Of a stretch of DNA of 64,000 bases, positions 1-12,430 are shown piece after piece. The number at the start of each line of letters is the position of its first letter. Within the stretch, counting starts at the first letter, position 1. The DNA comes from Bursaphelenchus xylophilus (Eukaryota > Nematoda > Chromadorea > Rhabditida > Aphelenchoididae). The position numbers were made by a program, and so were the translations under genes. The stretch covers positions 7,435,501-7,499,500 of the forward strand of contig CAJFCV020000005.1 of the NCBI GenBank assembly GCA_904066235.2, given 5' to 3'. The notes under the pieces are model-generated. The model was given only the letters and a program-made list of their open reading frames with translations, was not told where the DNA came from and did no database searches.

Positions 1-174
1 CGCTCGGCTCTAACAAGCCAGTTTTTGGATCTGGACAAGTACGACTTTGGCCCCAAATATAAGACCAACGAGGCGTTTATCCAGTCTCTGATCCGGGATG
101 CCACTGATTTCTTCCAGCCCCCGCCATTTCTGGACGAACTCGGCTTCAATCCGGCCCTCTGGTCACCCATTTAG
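1..174 (+). CDS. 3' end of an unidentified protein-coding gene (partial)
   Basis: Frame 1 is open from the first base to a TAG at 172-174 and gives 57 C-terminal residues, ending in a Phe/Pro-rich stretch (DFFQPPPF) and the terminus ALWSPI. Codon use is GC-rich and exon-like, unlike the AT-rich sequence after the stop. A short AT-rich 3' UTR follows, with an AATAAA signal near 406-411. I do not recognise the family and no catalytic or binding motif is visible. The start and upstream exons lie outside the window. Confidence 0.7.
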   Translation, partial: RSALTSQFLDLDKYDFGPKYKTNEAFIQSLIRDATDFFQPPPFLDELGFNPALWSPI

Positions 175-1775
175 GATTGCTTTTGCAGGATAAACTTGAA
201 TCCACGTTCTATTCGAGTTTATTTTTTGATAAACCGTTTAAATTTGTATACACCCACTTTTATTTTCCACATTTGGTTTCATTTTTCTAGCCCAGATTCT
301 TATTTTCCCAAGTTGATCTCCGTTAAGCCTTATTTGTTGTCTTCCCCACCATCCCCGTTCATGTGTATTTTTGTTATTGTGTTTAAATTTATTTTCATTC
401 CGAAAAAATAAAAACAGTGCTATTGGCTTAGATTAGGTGGACTGAGGATAGTGTTATAATTTGTTCACGAAATATTACGTAATTTTGCATGGAAGTACGT
501 TTGCCTTGACGCATCAGGAAAATCAAGGCCGGGGAAATGCTCGTTTTGAGGAAGAATGCGACGAAAAGTCTTAATCAATATGGAAATAATTTTTTTCCGT
601 ATTTACTGTAGCGAAAAGACGAATATTTGAAATTTTTCGGCTAACAGGGGAAGTACTTCAAGTGTGATGCTCAGATTTTCTTTAAATTTTGCACACACAT
701 CGGGTATGGACTAAATATCAATTCCTGAAAGTTTTAGCTCGCGCTTTGCGGGCGCCGCCGAGATATCGAACGATTTTTGCCGCCGAGAGAGCACGCTAAA
801 CGTGGAGAGCGGTCAGAGAGAAGAGCGCTTTTTGGCCATAACTTTGGCAGTTTCGTGCGGAAAAATTTGATTTTTTGTAGAAACATTATTCTTTACAGTT
901 GAAATAGGCATGAAACTTTTCGTGCCGAAATTCGGCAAAAAGTCCTAAATTTTCGCCGACTTTTAATCTAAAAATCTCGGTTGTTTCTGTAAAGCGCGAG
1001 CTAGGATTCTCGCATATATCTTAGAAAAAATTATTCTAAATTTATGCCAAGTTTCATCAAAATCTGAGCGTCACACTTCAAGTACTTCCCTTGTAAATAA
1101 AACGCAAAGATGTACGGTATATATCCCAATAAAACTAGGGTGTTTGTACCGTTACGTTCGAAGAAGAGACATCGGGTGATCTTTAAAGGTCACCTCGTTT
1201 TCTTTTCTCCACCCCTCCATTGGAATGTCGTAACTCGTCGAGTCCCGCTGATCTCGAGAGTTTCTCAGGGAATTCCTTTTTTGCATTTGCACTTTTGATC
1301 GATTGGACTGTAATGATGAGCCCTTCGTTTCATGGGTAGTGATGACGAAATAACTCGATCCCCCGACCAGATATCGACCACCTCCCGTCCGACTTGAGCA
1401 GAAAAGTCGTGTTTCAAAGGGCAAAGACCCCCTTAAATTTAAGAAAGACGCGGCTGCAGCCCCGTTATCATCACAGAAAAAGCCCATTGCGCCGGGCGAT
1501 TCGCTCTCCCGCTCTCACCACCACAGAAAAGGTGTATGGCGACGATCGACTGACTTTCATGCCCACAATATTAGGGTAGTTATTGATCTCAACGCAGCTT
1601 GGCCGGTGCTGTTCTTACCTGGGAGTTTGTTCAACTTAATTTTGCCGAGTTCCTGTGAGTTTCCTTCGATTTTCTTTCATCTATTTTTGGTTTAGACCTA
1701 GTTTTAGTGCATTTTCGTCCTGCAAAGGAATATTTGCTGAGCATTCCTGATTAAACGGTGATAAAGGAGAAGGGG
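175..1775. other. intergenic: 3' UTR, one MITE, and upstream region of the next gene
   Basis: The first part is the 3' UTR of the preceding gene. An inverted-repeat element occupies 645-1093. The rest, 1100-1775, leads into the gene starting at 1776. Short open frames at 1110-1579 overlap on both strands and lack splice or family support, so I do not call them genes. Confidence 0.6.
645..1093. mobile_element. MITE-like element with TAA target duplication
   Basis: The ends are near-perfect inverted repeats of about 35 bp. The left end reads CAGGGGAAGTACTTCAAGTG and the reverse complement of the right end reads CAAGGGAAGTACTTGAAGTG, and both continue into GCTCAGATTTT. TAA flanks both sides (642-644 and 1094-1096). 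A 3-bp TAA duplication would suit PIF/Harbinger-type transposition, and a TA target of mariner type is also possible. There is no transposase frame inside. The interior motif with CTCGCGCTTTGCGGGCGCC and CGCCGAGAGAGCACGC recurs, diverged, near 27.29, 36.5, 49.15 and 60.9 kb, so this is the best-preserved copy of a dispersed family. Confidence 0.75.
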
Positions 1776-4072
1776 ATGCCAATGCTTAACATCTCCTGTC
1801 ACATCACCGATCCCTCGGGTGTCACGAGGCGGTACACTGTTAAGACGGAGGAGAATTCGTCCGTTCAACAACTCCTTGATAGGATTCAAAGTCGATTCCC
1901 TCAAACGTTGACGAGAATCCAAAGGAATGACAGGATAAACAATGAGCCAGCACATATTTTATTCTTCGACGAGCCCGTTGAACCCGGAGATGAATTCTTT
2001 TTTGGCTTCGAGCCAGAAGAGGTGAGTGTCATTTCTTTTTGAAGTGCTTCGGTTTTAGATCGGCGTCAGATTGCTTCAATCGACGTAGGGTAAGATGACA
2101 CAAAATGAGATTTTTACCCACTATAAAGATGTATTTTAGACCCAATGCCTTCAGAAGGCGTCCCCCACAACTTCAACCCCACCTCCACAACCAACTGCGA
2201 ACGAAAGTTCTTTCCGTGAAAAGTTGTCACCAGTAATTAACATGCCGATTCTTCTGGAAGAGCCGATCTCAAACAGTACTCAGCCTATTTACATGACGTC
2301 ATCGTTCCCAGAGTCCTCAACATTGACGCCACCATCTCAAACATCAGCGGCAATTGTACCAATTGCGCCGTTCCAGGCAGAGCAGTATTCAGAAACCCCG
2401 ACCCATCTGACTTCCTCGTTGGCTACGATGACGGTGGAGAAGGTTCTGCAAGGTTGTCGGAAGGCCGAAGTGATCTATGAGAAGTTGAAGCGGGCCGAGT
2501 CCATTCTTCCTGCAGAAAGACAACTTTTGGTGCGGACTGCGGGCAGATGGCTTATGGATTGTTGCGCAACGTGAGTTCAAAAGCTAAAATATATTTTGAA
2601 TGACATTGAAGGAGCACTCCCAAATCTCAATTTTAGACGAATGAAACCCACCTCTGCAGAACGCGCCTTCTTCGCAAGAGAATTTTTTGGCAAACTCCCC
2701 AACTTCCAATATGAAATTGTAAGTACAGTAATCCAGTGGGGATGGAAATGGTTTTAGAAGGACTTCCACAACAGTCAGAGCCGCGGCTTCCTTGATGTTT
2801 TTATCTACAACGAAAGGGATCGGAAGAGTCGAGCGGGCGAATTGAATCGCCCCTTTATTCCGTCGGATGCGCTGGTTAAGAGCTTGAAAAGGAAATTCAG
2901 CAAGGTCAGCGATGGCCAAGGAAATAAAATCGAGGATCTTGGCATGTAAGTCACATATTTTATATGAAAGTGTCATAAGTCTGGTCATGATTAAAATTGG
3001 AGACTTAAAAGTTCTTTTACAACCAATAGAATCTTCTCTTATCAGTAATGAAATTAAGAAATACTGTCTTATCAAAGGTAAAAGTCCATTTTTTTGTTTG
3101 CTCTGAAAAAGTATGGAACAGTGATAAGAGACTGATTATTACAGTCGTAAACGGGTCTGTAAAAAATGGGTTTGCGAGAAAACTGTAGTCTTATCAGTTC
3201 TCTTATCAATAAAAGAAAAGATTATTGATTTTGAAATCATTGGGTTACTGTAACTTTTCATTTTAGTGGTCCATTTCCGACTGAACTTACTGTGCCCACT
3301 GATACGATCACTTCCTTGTCGTATTTGGAGGAGGATCCGGCGGCTGTAAGTTTGATTTCCAGAATTTTTAAAGTGACTTTTAATACTTTATGTTTAACGT
3401 ATCTTTTTCAGTTCGAGCTCCGATTTGCCGAAGTAATAATCCGAGATTTCCCTAATCAAGTGGCCGAGAGATTGGCGGAGCGATGGGAATTCGAGATTGC
3501 TCCGAAAATTGTGAAATATGTGAAGAAGGTGAATTTCGAATTCTACAATAAGGCCTCAGAAGGAATCGCTGACAAGGAGGGACAACATGGATTAATTGCC
3601 CTCAAATTGATTCCATTTTTGGTGAGGAGAGTCTACAAAGACCACAGTAAACTCAGTTACATCATCGTCTGTTTGAAGGTGAGAGATTATTTTTTTGAGT
3701 GGAATTTCCATTACTTTTGAGAGGAAATGTTCTCGAATTTTTTTGATTCTTTAAAAAAACATTTTAATGATGTTTTAGGAACTAGACGATGCTGTAATGC
3801 TAAATTCAATGAGAGAAAGGCACGATGCCGGCCCAGTCATCTTCACAGACAACAATCAATACCGAATAGTTGTCATGGATAAGATGATTAGATGTGAACA
3901 GTCGGCCGCATTGGCTTTGGAAAAGCTTCTCAAGGCTTATTATGTCTACTCGTTGCCCCTGAGTTCGATGAGGAAAACATTGTTCTTATTTATCTTAACC
4001 TTTTTCCAAATCTCACCCAAAGCAACGAGTGCCTTCAAGGAGACCGTCAAGTGTATTATGACCACTTCATAG
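1776..4072 (+). CDS. uncharacterised protein with PB1/ubiquitin-like N-terminus (SAMD3-like architecture)
   Basis: Seven exons join in frame: 1776-2021, 2140-2570, 2637-2718, 2758-2945, 3267-3345, 3412-3678 and 3779-4072 (528 aa). I chose ATG 1776; an in-frame ATG at 1782 is an alternative. Residues 1-80 look like a compact ubiquitin/PB1-type fold (SSVQQLLDRIQSRFP, then an acidic PGDEFFFGF edge). A Ser/Thr/Pro-rich linker follows, then a helical region (PTSAERAFFAREFFGKLPNF) and a C-terminal block (ALEKLLKAYYVYSLPL). This order resembles uncharacterised metazoan SAMD3-like proteins, but that is pattern memory, not a search. The last exon contains a hydrophobic run (TLFLFILTFFQI) that could be a membrane segment or buried helix. 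A polyadenylation signal (AATAAA) lies near 4280. Confidence 0.8.
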
Positions 4073-7000
4073 GCATTTGGGACCCATTTTAAATATCCAA
4101 CTGTTTCCGCAAACTCTTCTTTTATGTGATACGAATCTTACACTACTTTTTTCACAGAGCCTTTAATTAATACGGGTCTTTTTTGGCCATTCCACTGGTT
4201 TATTCAAAAATCTTCGACATTTTCTTTCTTCCGACATTCAAAGGAACCGATTTTTTATTGTTATTGATTGGATCTTTTAATAAATATTACTTATGGAGAT
4301 TACGATGGTTGAATTCTGGACTTTGGTCGGAAATTTGTTGTATTGTTTGAATCTTCACATTAATTTTATCTTTCCTTTCGGAAATCAGAGATGACGTTGA
4401 TGTTATTCAAAGATCTCATACATTCTGTTTATTTGTTTGTTTTTTAAAACAACTGTTTTGTCGCCTATCGTATCAATAACCAATGTTCAACATTGGAAGG
4501 AACAAGTTGTTCTCCAAATGTAGAGGAAAAACATCCATTGATATATGACAGCAGGCTTGCACACATATCTACATCCCAGTTTTCGTACGCAGGTACTTTA
4601 TCCAGCTCCCAAATTAATCGTTAAAAGTTGCCAGCAAGGTCTTTGCAGTCAATAACTGAGATGTTCAACGGACTTTGAAGGCGGTAGAAAATCAGAGGGA
4701 CCGTCCTTGGCGCACCAATTCCGAGTTTTATAATTCTTCCAAATGTCGCCTGGTTTGGTATTTTAGGATACACGCTGCCTGGCCTAAAGTCCAGCTATGC
4801 GAGGATTCTATAACGTGGCGATTCAATGTTTACATTTTTCCCGAGATAACGCGAGCCATCAAGCACTCATTTCATACAATACACACTGCGTCCCGTCGAC
4901 TTTATTTTTGGTATTCTTTGAGTTGTGAAACAGAATTACTCTGAAACGTTTCTATTTTTGTCCTACCATCCGTCAATCCATACTATGTGTTTTGTTACAT
5001 TACTTTTAAAAATACTTTTTGGGTACAGTTTGTAATTAATGTTCTTATTGACGGAGGTCTCAAAGGTCCTTTCAGAAGTCATAGGGCACCCCAAAGATAA
5101 ATAACTCGTACTTTCGTATCAGTTATGTATTTTTTATCGCTTCTTGTTTACACTATCAGCCTGTTTCAAAGAACAGAGTCGGATAGTTTGAGTTGTTATT
5201 GGAAAAGGTGATCTGATAATCTTTGAAAATTTAAGGACAGAAGAAATTAGAGAAATTAACAAGAACGCTTTATTATTAGTCCGGACTTTGTTGAGAGCTA
5301 AAGAAGATTCTTGAGAGCCATTAAACCAAACTGCAGCTCATTTTTGAGTAAAATTTAGGCCGGATTAGGCCTTAAGTCATCCTAGGTTAAATTTTGACTA
5401 ACTTGAAGACAAACCGAACCTTCAAGATTTAGTGGGTTCTCAAAAGAGCATCCAGGCCCCAGCTAAAGTCATCCGAGCAAATATGAGTTACAGTTTAAGG
5501 TATATTATTATCACAGTCGTCCATATTTTTTTCGGATATGGATACGTATACGGCTGCGTATATTCATACGAACATCTTCCAAGCTCACAAAATTTGGTCC
5601 AAAAACTGTTCAGAAATCTTACAAAAGAAATTTTTGATGTTTTCTTAAAGTGCTCTGTTGCTTTTGCTTGTATAATATTTGTAGGACATTCAGATACTGG
5701 AGTGGTCTACATTTGTACAAAAAAAAATAAAAATTTTAGCCGCCTTTCGGTAATTATCGGCCAAAAATGTCCGCATCCGAATGGACAATTTTTGATGTAT
5801 CGTACATTCGTATCCAATCACCATCTCCAATATTCATTCCCAATACATCCATCGGCCTGAGGATTCCGTTATAAATTCCGTGTAAATCATCTTCAATTCA
5901 TGAGAATCCATATATGCTGTGACAAAACAATTATCATCAACACCAGAGAATGGGTCAAAACGGGTTTAGCGCGAACTATTTTTAGTCAGCGACCGCTCAT
6001 TTTCGGTCGCAGAATCAAGAGCATTTATTAATAGAAGCGGAAATTGTGGTTCCCCGCAGACGAGTAAAAGGTACACTACATTACTGCAGGGAAAAATAAC
6101 GTGAAGAAAAGATGGACAAGACGAGGGGGCTGTTGAAAAGAAGCATGACCAGGCCGGGCTGTTGCCAACTCCAAGTCCGTATCCTGTCCCAATCAAAGTC
6201 GGCTCCCTTCGACTACAAGGGGGGACTTGATCCAGTGGCAAAAAACAGCCACCGCCAGTTATATGAAATCTGTTTGAAATCTATCAACCAAACAACGCCT
6301 CCAATCCATATTTCGTCCATTTACAAACATGTATATTTTAAGTCATTCATCGAGTTGTTGTGAGTGTATATGTCTATTTTTGGCTTCTGATTTTTCCTTT
6401 TTCTTAGACATGAAGCCCTCCGCTTCATTATTTCGTAAGGAATTCAACATGAATTCTCGCACAACCTTATCCATCCAAACGTATCAAAAATTTCTCCCCC
6501 AAATCTCCGCAAGAATATTCTCGTATCTTCTGCGGCAAGAGGAGAGATGATCTTTGTCGTAATGAGAGCGTTATTTACTTTACGACATTTGCGGAGATAA
6601 AGAGAAGCCCTCGCCGATCGAAGAGGACTCTCCGCATACTTTGGACCCCAAAATGTCCCGATGAAAAACATGTGATCGGCGGTGATGTGGGGATCCTTTT
6701 GAAAATACGACGTTATTTATGCGCCGCTGAGACATCGTTTTACGAATGATATAATTCTCAGGGAAAGGTCAGTGGGATCGGAGATCACTTGAGTCTTGGC
6801 CTGATCTTTCTTTTTTTACTGAAGAGTGGTACATTCAAATACCAGTTGAATAAATATTACTGCGAACAAAGTTCTTTAAAATCCGCTTTAGCAATCTGAA
6901 GGAATAAGAAATATCATTTACCCCATTTTTTTTAAACTTACGGCATCTGTCATCTCTATAGTACCAAAAAGATGAACTTGTTTATCTTCAGAAGTCCCTA

Positions 7001-10000
7001 GAATAGTGTACAAGCCGTCTGCGGTCAATATTATTTGAGATAAAAAAGTTCAAGAACTTGTTTATGTCTATAATGCTGGTTTAAAGTCCAAAAATAGTTG
7101 CTGTTTTTGATCATGCACTAGTACAGTAATGCACATCAACCTTGAAAAAACGGGTTCAGTTGAGTTATAATAAATAGTAAGTATGACAAATTACTGTTTC
7201 AGATTGGCTAACTTTTATTATCGTATCAAAAGGAGCACCACTCTCCTTACGGTTGGAACGCTTCGTTTTGTAGCCTTTGTTTATTTCCCTACAGTATCCA
7301 TTTCCGACCAATGATGCAAACCGCTAATTTTTAAAGGCCCCGAGCAAAGAACGGAGAGGAATTCTCCGTTTGCTCATCAAAAAAGACGTTTTTATTCAGC
7401 TGAAAGTCAGAGAATGTTCACTTTTAAAGATTCTTGTCTAGTCTACTATGAGGCTGAATGTTTGATCAGGCCTTTTGCATTGATTGTCGTTGAAATTAGC
7501 AAACCTTTAAAGATTGAAATTGGTTTTTATTCTCCAGACAAAACTTTTGCACGTTGGGGCTTCTTGTGAGCAATTCTTTTCCGTGGCTTCCCAGACTAGA
7601 CTATGAAAGGACAATATCCAATCCTATGATCAGTGATGATTAGGAATTCCCTCATGCATTTTTTAGAACAACTGACTAATTTCTGAGATCTTTGGCCGTT
7701 CCGACATGTCTTGGATCGCGATTCCCCCTTTTAAACTGAGGGTGGAGGGCAAAGTACATGGCCGATGAATTACTATACTGTAAGACTTCCGGTGCTATTT
7801 TCGAAATGGTTCAATGTCTGTAGTGTAAATTGTTCGATCATCTCTATAGTAACAAATGAGTTCGGTGACTTTTAAAATATCAATTTCGTAAGGTCACAGA
7901 CCTACTGATAAGTCATCGAAAGAGACAAGTCGGTTCTGTAGCTTAAAAAAAACTGACAAAAACTGGAACGAGCCAAATGGTTTTTGCAGCTATTTCCTTG
8001 CAAATTTCATGAAATTTGCATTAATTTCACGCTTTAACAACCTTGGCAATACATCGTTCTTGGTCTCTTCCTGCTGACGAACAGGCCGAAAAGGAAGTAC
8101 AGGACAGGACACCTTTCGGCATAAATTTCGGATATCATTGGGTTTTTCCGACCTTTTTGCTGATGTACCGTCCTCTACAGTAAACCATATTATTATATGA
8201 TTACAAACATTCTTTATTCTCCGTTTTCTATCAGACCCATTCTTACACTCGTCAACCCAATTCTGATCAGTCTGAAAGGACTCTCCAGGATTGATAACCC
8301 CCTCAAAATACGTTGGCGATATTTTTATCGGCGCTTTCATTGAAACCGCGGTCTAAAAGAGTCGTTGCTCTTTAAAAGGCAGAGTCTGTTTCTTTAAAGA
8401 CGACAAACGATGGGGTTCACGTGAAAGGGAGAACTCGGGTTACGACTCGTATCAAGAGAGACTTCATTTATATTTGAGACAAGAATTAATCATTACGAAT
8501 GGGAGAGAAAACAGTCGCGAGGGAGAGGGGAAGAGGGATCAGAGTACACCATCGGCATGATAAGAGGAGAAGATTTGATCGGAGGAGAGGAAAAGGTCAA
8601 TCATATGGTTGGGTTGTACTGTAAGAGGACAGCTCAAATAATGTAGTCCAAAAGAATTGAGACAAAAATCTTAAGGTATCACCCCAAAATACCAAAAATT
8701 AAAAAGCGAAAACTCAAAATCTACAGTAAAATTTTCAAAATTTTATAGTAATCCTTACCTACTACAATATCATTAATAACGAAGCCTATCTAAGAATAAT
8801 ATAAAACCTCAGTCCCTCCCTCGAATTACAACACAAATGACATGCTTGGAATCCAAATCATCAGTCTCTTGCAGATACAGTAAGAAACAACTTCCGCAAA
8901 AAAACAGTAAAAGTGATGAAACTCTGACCTTTCACGTGAAGAACAATGACTGGCAGAGGAATTCGGAGAAGAAACTGACCAACAAATTTCACAGCAAAAT
9001 AAATACATCCTCCCAGAAAATTCTACTATTCACGTGAAAAAGAGTTACATTATTTCAGAAGACGACTAAAATAATACGTGCGACAATGGCGGAGAAAGGT
9101 TACGAAACAAATCTTCCAGATGCCACACGTTTTTTTTATGCCTCATCAATCAAGGAACATCTCAACCACCAAGGCTTTAGACCTTTAAAGATCACAAAAG
9201 AAGCAATTTCCTTGAAATTCTCGTAAAAGTATAGTAACTGTAAGAGTCTAAAGTATAGCTAACAGTTGGTCCTTGCACGAGGCGAACATTTCTCTTATCA
9301 GTTATTTGATTTTTAAAAGTTACGGCGCTTTTTTAAAGATCGGAACCCTGACATTTCATGACACTGAAAATCAATCAACGTCTGATAACCGGCGTTCCAC
9401 TTTCCGCTAGGTTATTAGCGTTCTGTTTTAGCTTGGGAAAGCCAACAACGAACATGTGCAAGTAAAACACACGCCGCTGGGAACACACAAAATCACGTGA
9501 ACGCTATTTTTAATAAAATTTTAAACATCCTCCAAGGTGAGCAAGGTTACAAAAGTGCACCTGCTATTTTTGAATGTTGCCTAAGGTCATGAAGCAAACC
9601 CTGGTGACTTTTTACTGCCATGTTTGGTTGTTTGGGTGTCTTCGCTATAATTATGGACTATTTTGAACAAAATTTTAACCACCCTCCAGGGTGATCTATT
9701 AAACAAAAGTGCAATTTATATTTTTGAATGTTGCCTGAGGTCATCAAGCGGTCATATTTGGTTGTTTGGGTGTCTTCTCTATAGTTATGGTTACCATAAT
9801 CTCTGCTGATTACTTTTTTGTCCAAAAATCAATATTTTACTGTGCCAAATGGGCGGAGTTTGATAGCGAAGCAAGAGATCAGGATGGGCAATGAGAACCG
9901 AGAACTCAAATCCGTGATTAAAAATGGGAGGGATCGGAGGACTAGACAGCATCGAAATCTGTGAAACTTCCGAGAAAAAAACGAAACACAGAGTGTCTAC

Positions 10001-10394
10001 AAACCAGACAGACATTACACACTATCAGCTGACAAGAATTATTCGAAATAGCACGAGAAAGTGCAAGAATCCGCAAACATAGTGTTGATCCCAAAGAGAG
10101 TTCAGAGAATTTCCAACTTACCAACCAGACAAACGAGAGATCAAGCGCCGAAAGGAGACTTCAAACATTGATTAGAGACTCTTCCACCCACCGAAACCAC
10201 AGACTTCTGCCCCTCCGAAACACCAAACCAACAACAGAGGGAGCAGAAAACGCGGAGAGAGCGAGCAAAGAACGTAGGGCGCAGACGCGGGCGGGCGGGG
10301 AACGGGGCGAACCTCGTGCAACGAAAAGGCGGGGAGAAAACCCCGAGAGAAAATCTCATCAATTTTGCTGGCAACCCTCCCCTCGTCCCGCGAA
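4073..10394. other. 6.3-kb gene-poor intergenic region
   Basis: No open frame here links to neighbours by good splice sites, and none resembles a known family. The longest frames (5432-5860 on plus, 7990-8340 on minus) have AT-driven composition without domain features. The only internal structure I can support is the imperfect tandem duplication at about 9508-9790. The region 10.15-10.39 kb is GC-richer and forms the proximal promoter of the phosphatase gene. Confidence 0.55.
9508..9790. repeat. imperfect tandem duplication, two units of about 130-150 bp
   Basis: Two adjacent units share the same order of motifs: AAAATTTTAA, CATCCTCCAAGGTGA or CACCCTCCAGGGTGA, an ACAAAAGTGCA block, TTTTTGAATGTTGCCT followed by GAGGTCATCAAG or AAGGTCATGAAG, then TTTGGTTGTTTGGGTGTCTTC and a TATAATTATGG or TATAGTTATGG end. 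Unit 1 spans about 9508-9658 and unit 2 about 9659-9790. They differ by substitutions and a short deletion in unit 2. There is no coding frame. Confidence 0.75.
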
Positions 10395-10402
10395 TATAAA
10401 AG
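10395..10402 (+). promoter_or_regulatory. TATA box of the phosphatase gene
   Basis: TATAAAAG lies 72 bp upstream of the ATG at 10467 in a GC-rich stretch. This implies a transcription start near 10425-10430 and a 5' UTR of about 40 nt. The core-promoter assignment is inference from position and sequence. Confidence 0.7.
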
Positions 10403-10466
10403 GGCTCGGCGATCGCCAAGAACCATCAACCATTGACCAATTCTCACATCTCATCTACACTTCAAA

Positions 10467-11865
10467 ATGCCTCCAATCGGATTGTCCATCGCTGAATGCG
10501 AACAGCTCAAATCTCGTGTCTTCGACGACTTCCAGAATGAACCAACACTCCAGAAGCGCACAATCTCCACTTTCATGGATTCGACCTCTTTCAAATCGCT
10601 GGTAAAGGAGATTGACACCTTCATCTTTGACGCTGATGGTAAGTTGTTTTATCCTTATTTTTCCTGTTAGATAGGGAGTTTAGGTAGAAATAGCACGATT
10701 TAGGTACCATATTTTTAGAAAAGGAAAGAGTATTCCAACCCAAATCCAAATTTAGGTAACAGTTTTTGAAGATCGAAAGTTTTAGATCTCATTTCTTACA
10801 TTTTCTGATGGGATAAGTTCTTTTCTTGCCGTTTCGGAGTTTTAAAAGGGTCTTCTCGTATAAATAAAAGGGTTTGAGACTTCTGAACAAAAAACATTTC
10901 TTTGATGTGGCAAACAAGATTGATAACGGGTTCTTGGTGTTTGTTATCAACAATTTGATTCTTTTACTGATGTTCGCATAATTTCAGGTGTTCTCTGGTT
11001 GGGAGAAGACGCCATCCCAGGATCGCCGGCCTTTATCGAGTACCTGATCCGTCTGAAGAAGAGGATCATCATCCTCACCAACAATGCCACCAAATCCCGT
11101 GCCGTCTACGCCAAGAAGCTGGCCAAGCTCGGATACAACGAATCGGTCAGCAACAAGAACACCATTGTGAACCCTGCCGCCGTTGTCGCCGATACTCTTC
11201 ATCGTTCTGGGATCAAGGATTCCAACAAGAAGGTCTACTTGATCGGTGGCCAAGGCGTGAAGGACGAATTGACTGAGTTGGACATTGAATACTTTGGTGA
11301 TGGTCCCGATCCAATCGAGAACCAGGAATCATCCAAGGGAGCCGCCTTCTTGTACGATATTGAACTTGAAGAAGAGGTGAACCAAGTTGGAGCTGTGGTC
11401 GTTGGATACGAGAAACACTTTAACTACCTCAAGCTCATGAAGGCCGCCAACTATCTGCAAGAAGGGGACTGTCTCTTCGTGGCCACCAATGAAGATGAAA
11501 CTTGCCCTGGACCCAACCCCAATACCATCATCCCAGATGCCGGACCACTGGTTGCTGCCGTCAAAACCGCCTCTGGCCGTGATCCATTGGTCGTTGGCAA
11601 ACCAAACACCCCAGCCTTCGAGTACATTCAGAGGCGATGGAACGTGGACCCCTCCAGAACCATGATGATCGGCGATCGTACCAACACTGACGTCAAATTC
11701 GGCCGCGACCATGGATTGAGGACCATGTTGGTGTTGTCCGGCTGTCATCAAGTCGAAGACATCCAGGAGAACTTCGAGAACCAGAGGTTAGACATGGTCC
11801 CCGACTTCTACGCTAAGAATCTCGGCTCGTTAGTCCCAAAACGACCAACAACCGCCTATTATTAA
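10467..11865 (+). CDS. phosphoglycolate phosphatase / 4-nitrophenylphosphatase-type HAD phosphatase
   Basis: Two exons (10467-10638 and 10988-11865) give 349 aa. HAD motif I is FDADGVLW with nucleophile D55 and acid/base D57; the intron splits the following Gly codon. Motif II is LTNNATKS, motif III is VVGKPN with K262, and motif IV is MMIGDRTNTD with D287. A C2-type cap lies between motifs II and III. This is the PGP/chronophin family, which hydrolyses 2-phosphoglycolate and related metabolite-repair substrates in the cytosol; C. elegans pgph genes are the likely relatives. The length is slightly above the usual 300-320 aa because of a longer N-terminus. A TATA box at 10395 supports the start. 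The exact substrate cannot be read from sequence. Confidence 0.93.
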
Positions 11866-12430
11866 AATGCTTCGCATTCTTGTTAGTCTTTCACGTTTTT
11901 GACTTGCGAAATCTCTTCGTTCACAGTTATTTTTTTGTTGTCTAGTTTGGCTATTGTATAGTCATTATTGTTAATCCTGCAATACGTGTATTTTATCTAT
12001 TTTGCTGATTGTGGCCCAGCCAAACTAGTTGTACTAAACACCCTTTTAGAATCAGACATATTCTCAAGATGTAAATAAATTATTATTGCACTATTTGATC
12101 GGCCTTTAGGACGTTGAGTCGCGTAGTCGGCGAACACACAGTGAAAAAGAAATAAAAATAGCAGTTTTTTATAAAATTGACATTTTGTGAAAAAGGTGGT
12201 ATTTTGTCTTTTGGTGCAATTTTTTTACTAATAGAATTGAGTGATTTGATAATGGTGAAGTAGAAAGAGTAGACGCTGCAGTGATCCTTGGTTCCAAAGT
12301 TGAAAGACGAGATGGCAGGAGTGTATTAGCAAATTGGTCGATTTTTTGCGAAATTTGTAGCCGAGTCGAAACAAAAACAGTTGTTCATCGATAATACCTA
12401 GAGAATCATTTAGGTGGGAACAGTAATAGA
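11866..12430. other. intergenic: 3' UTR of the phosphatase and leader of the helicase gene
   Basis: The 3' UTR contains an AATAAA at about 12074-12079. A TTTAG near 12409-12413, 18 bp before the helicase ATG, could be a trans-splice acceptor. Nothing else is recognised. Confidence 0.5.

Noticed and set aside
5432..5860. 142-codon frame on the plus strand
   Set aside because: AT-driven hydrophobic sequence without splice sites or similarity that I recognise.
7990..8340. 116-codon frame on the minus strand
   Set aside because: No family, signal or splice support; composition does not differ from surrounding intergenic DNA.
10141..10447. Overlapping frames upstream of the phosphatase gene on both strands
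   Set aside because: They lie in its GC-rich promoter and cross the TATA box.
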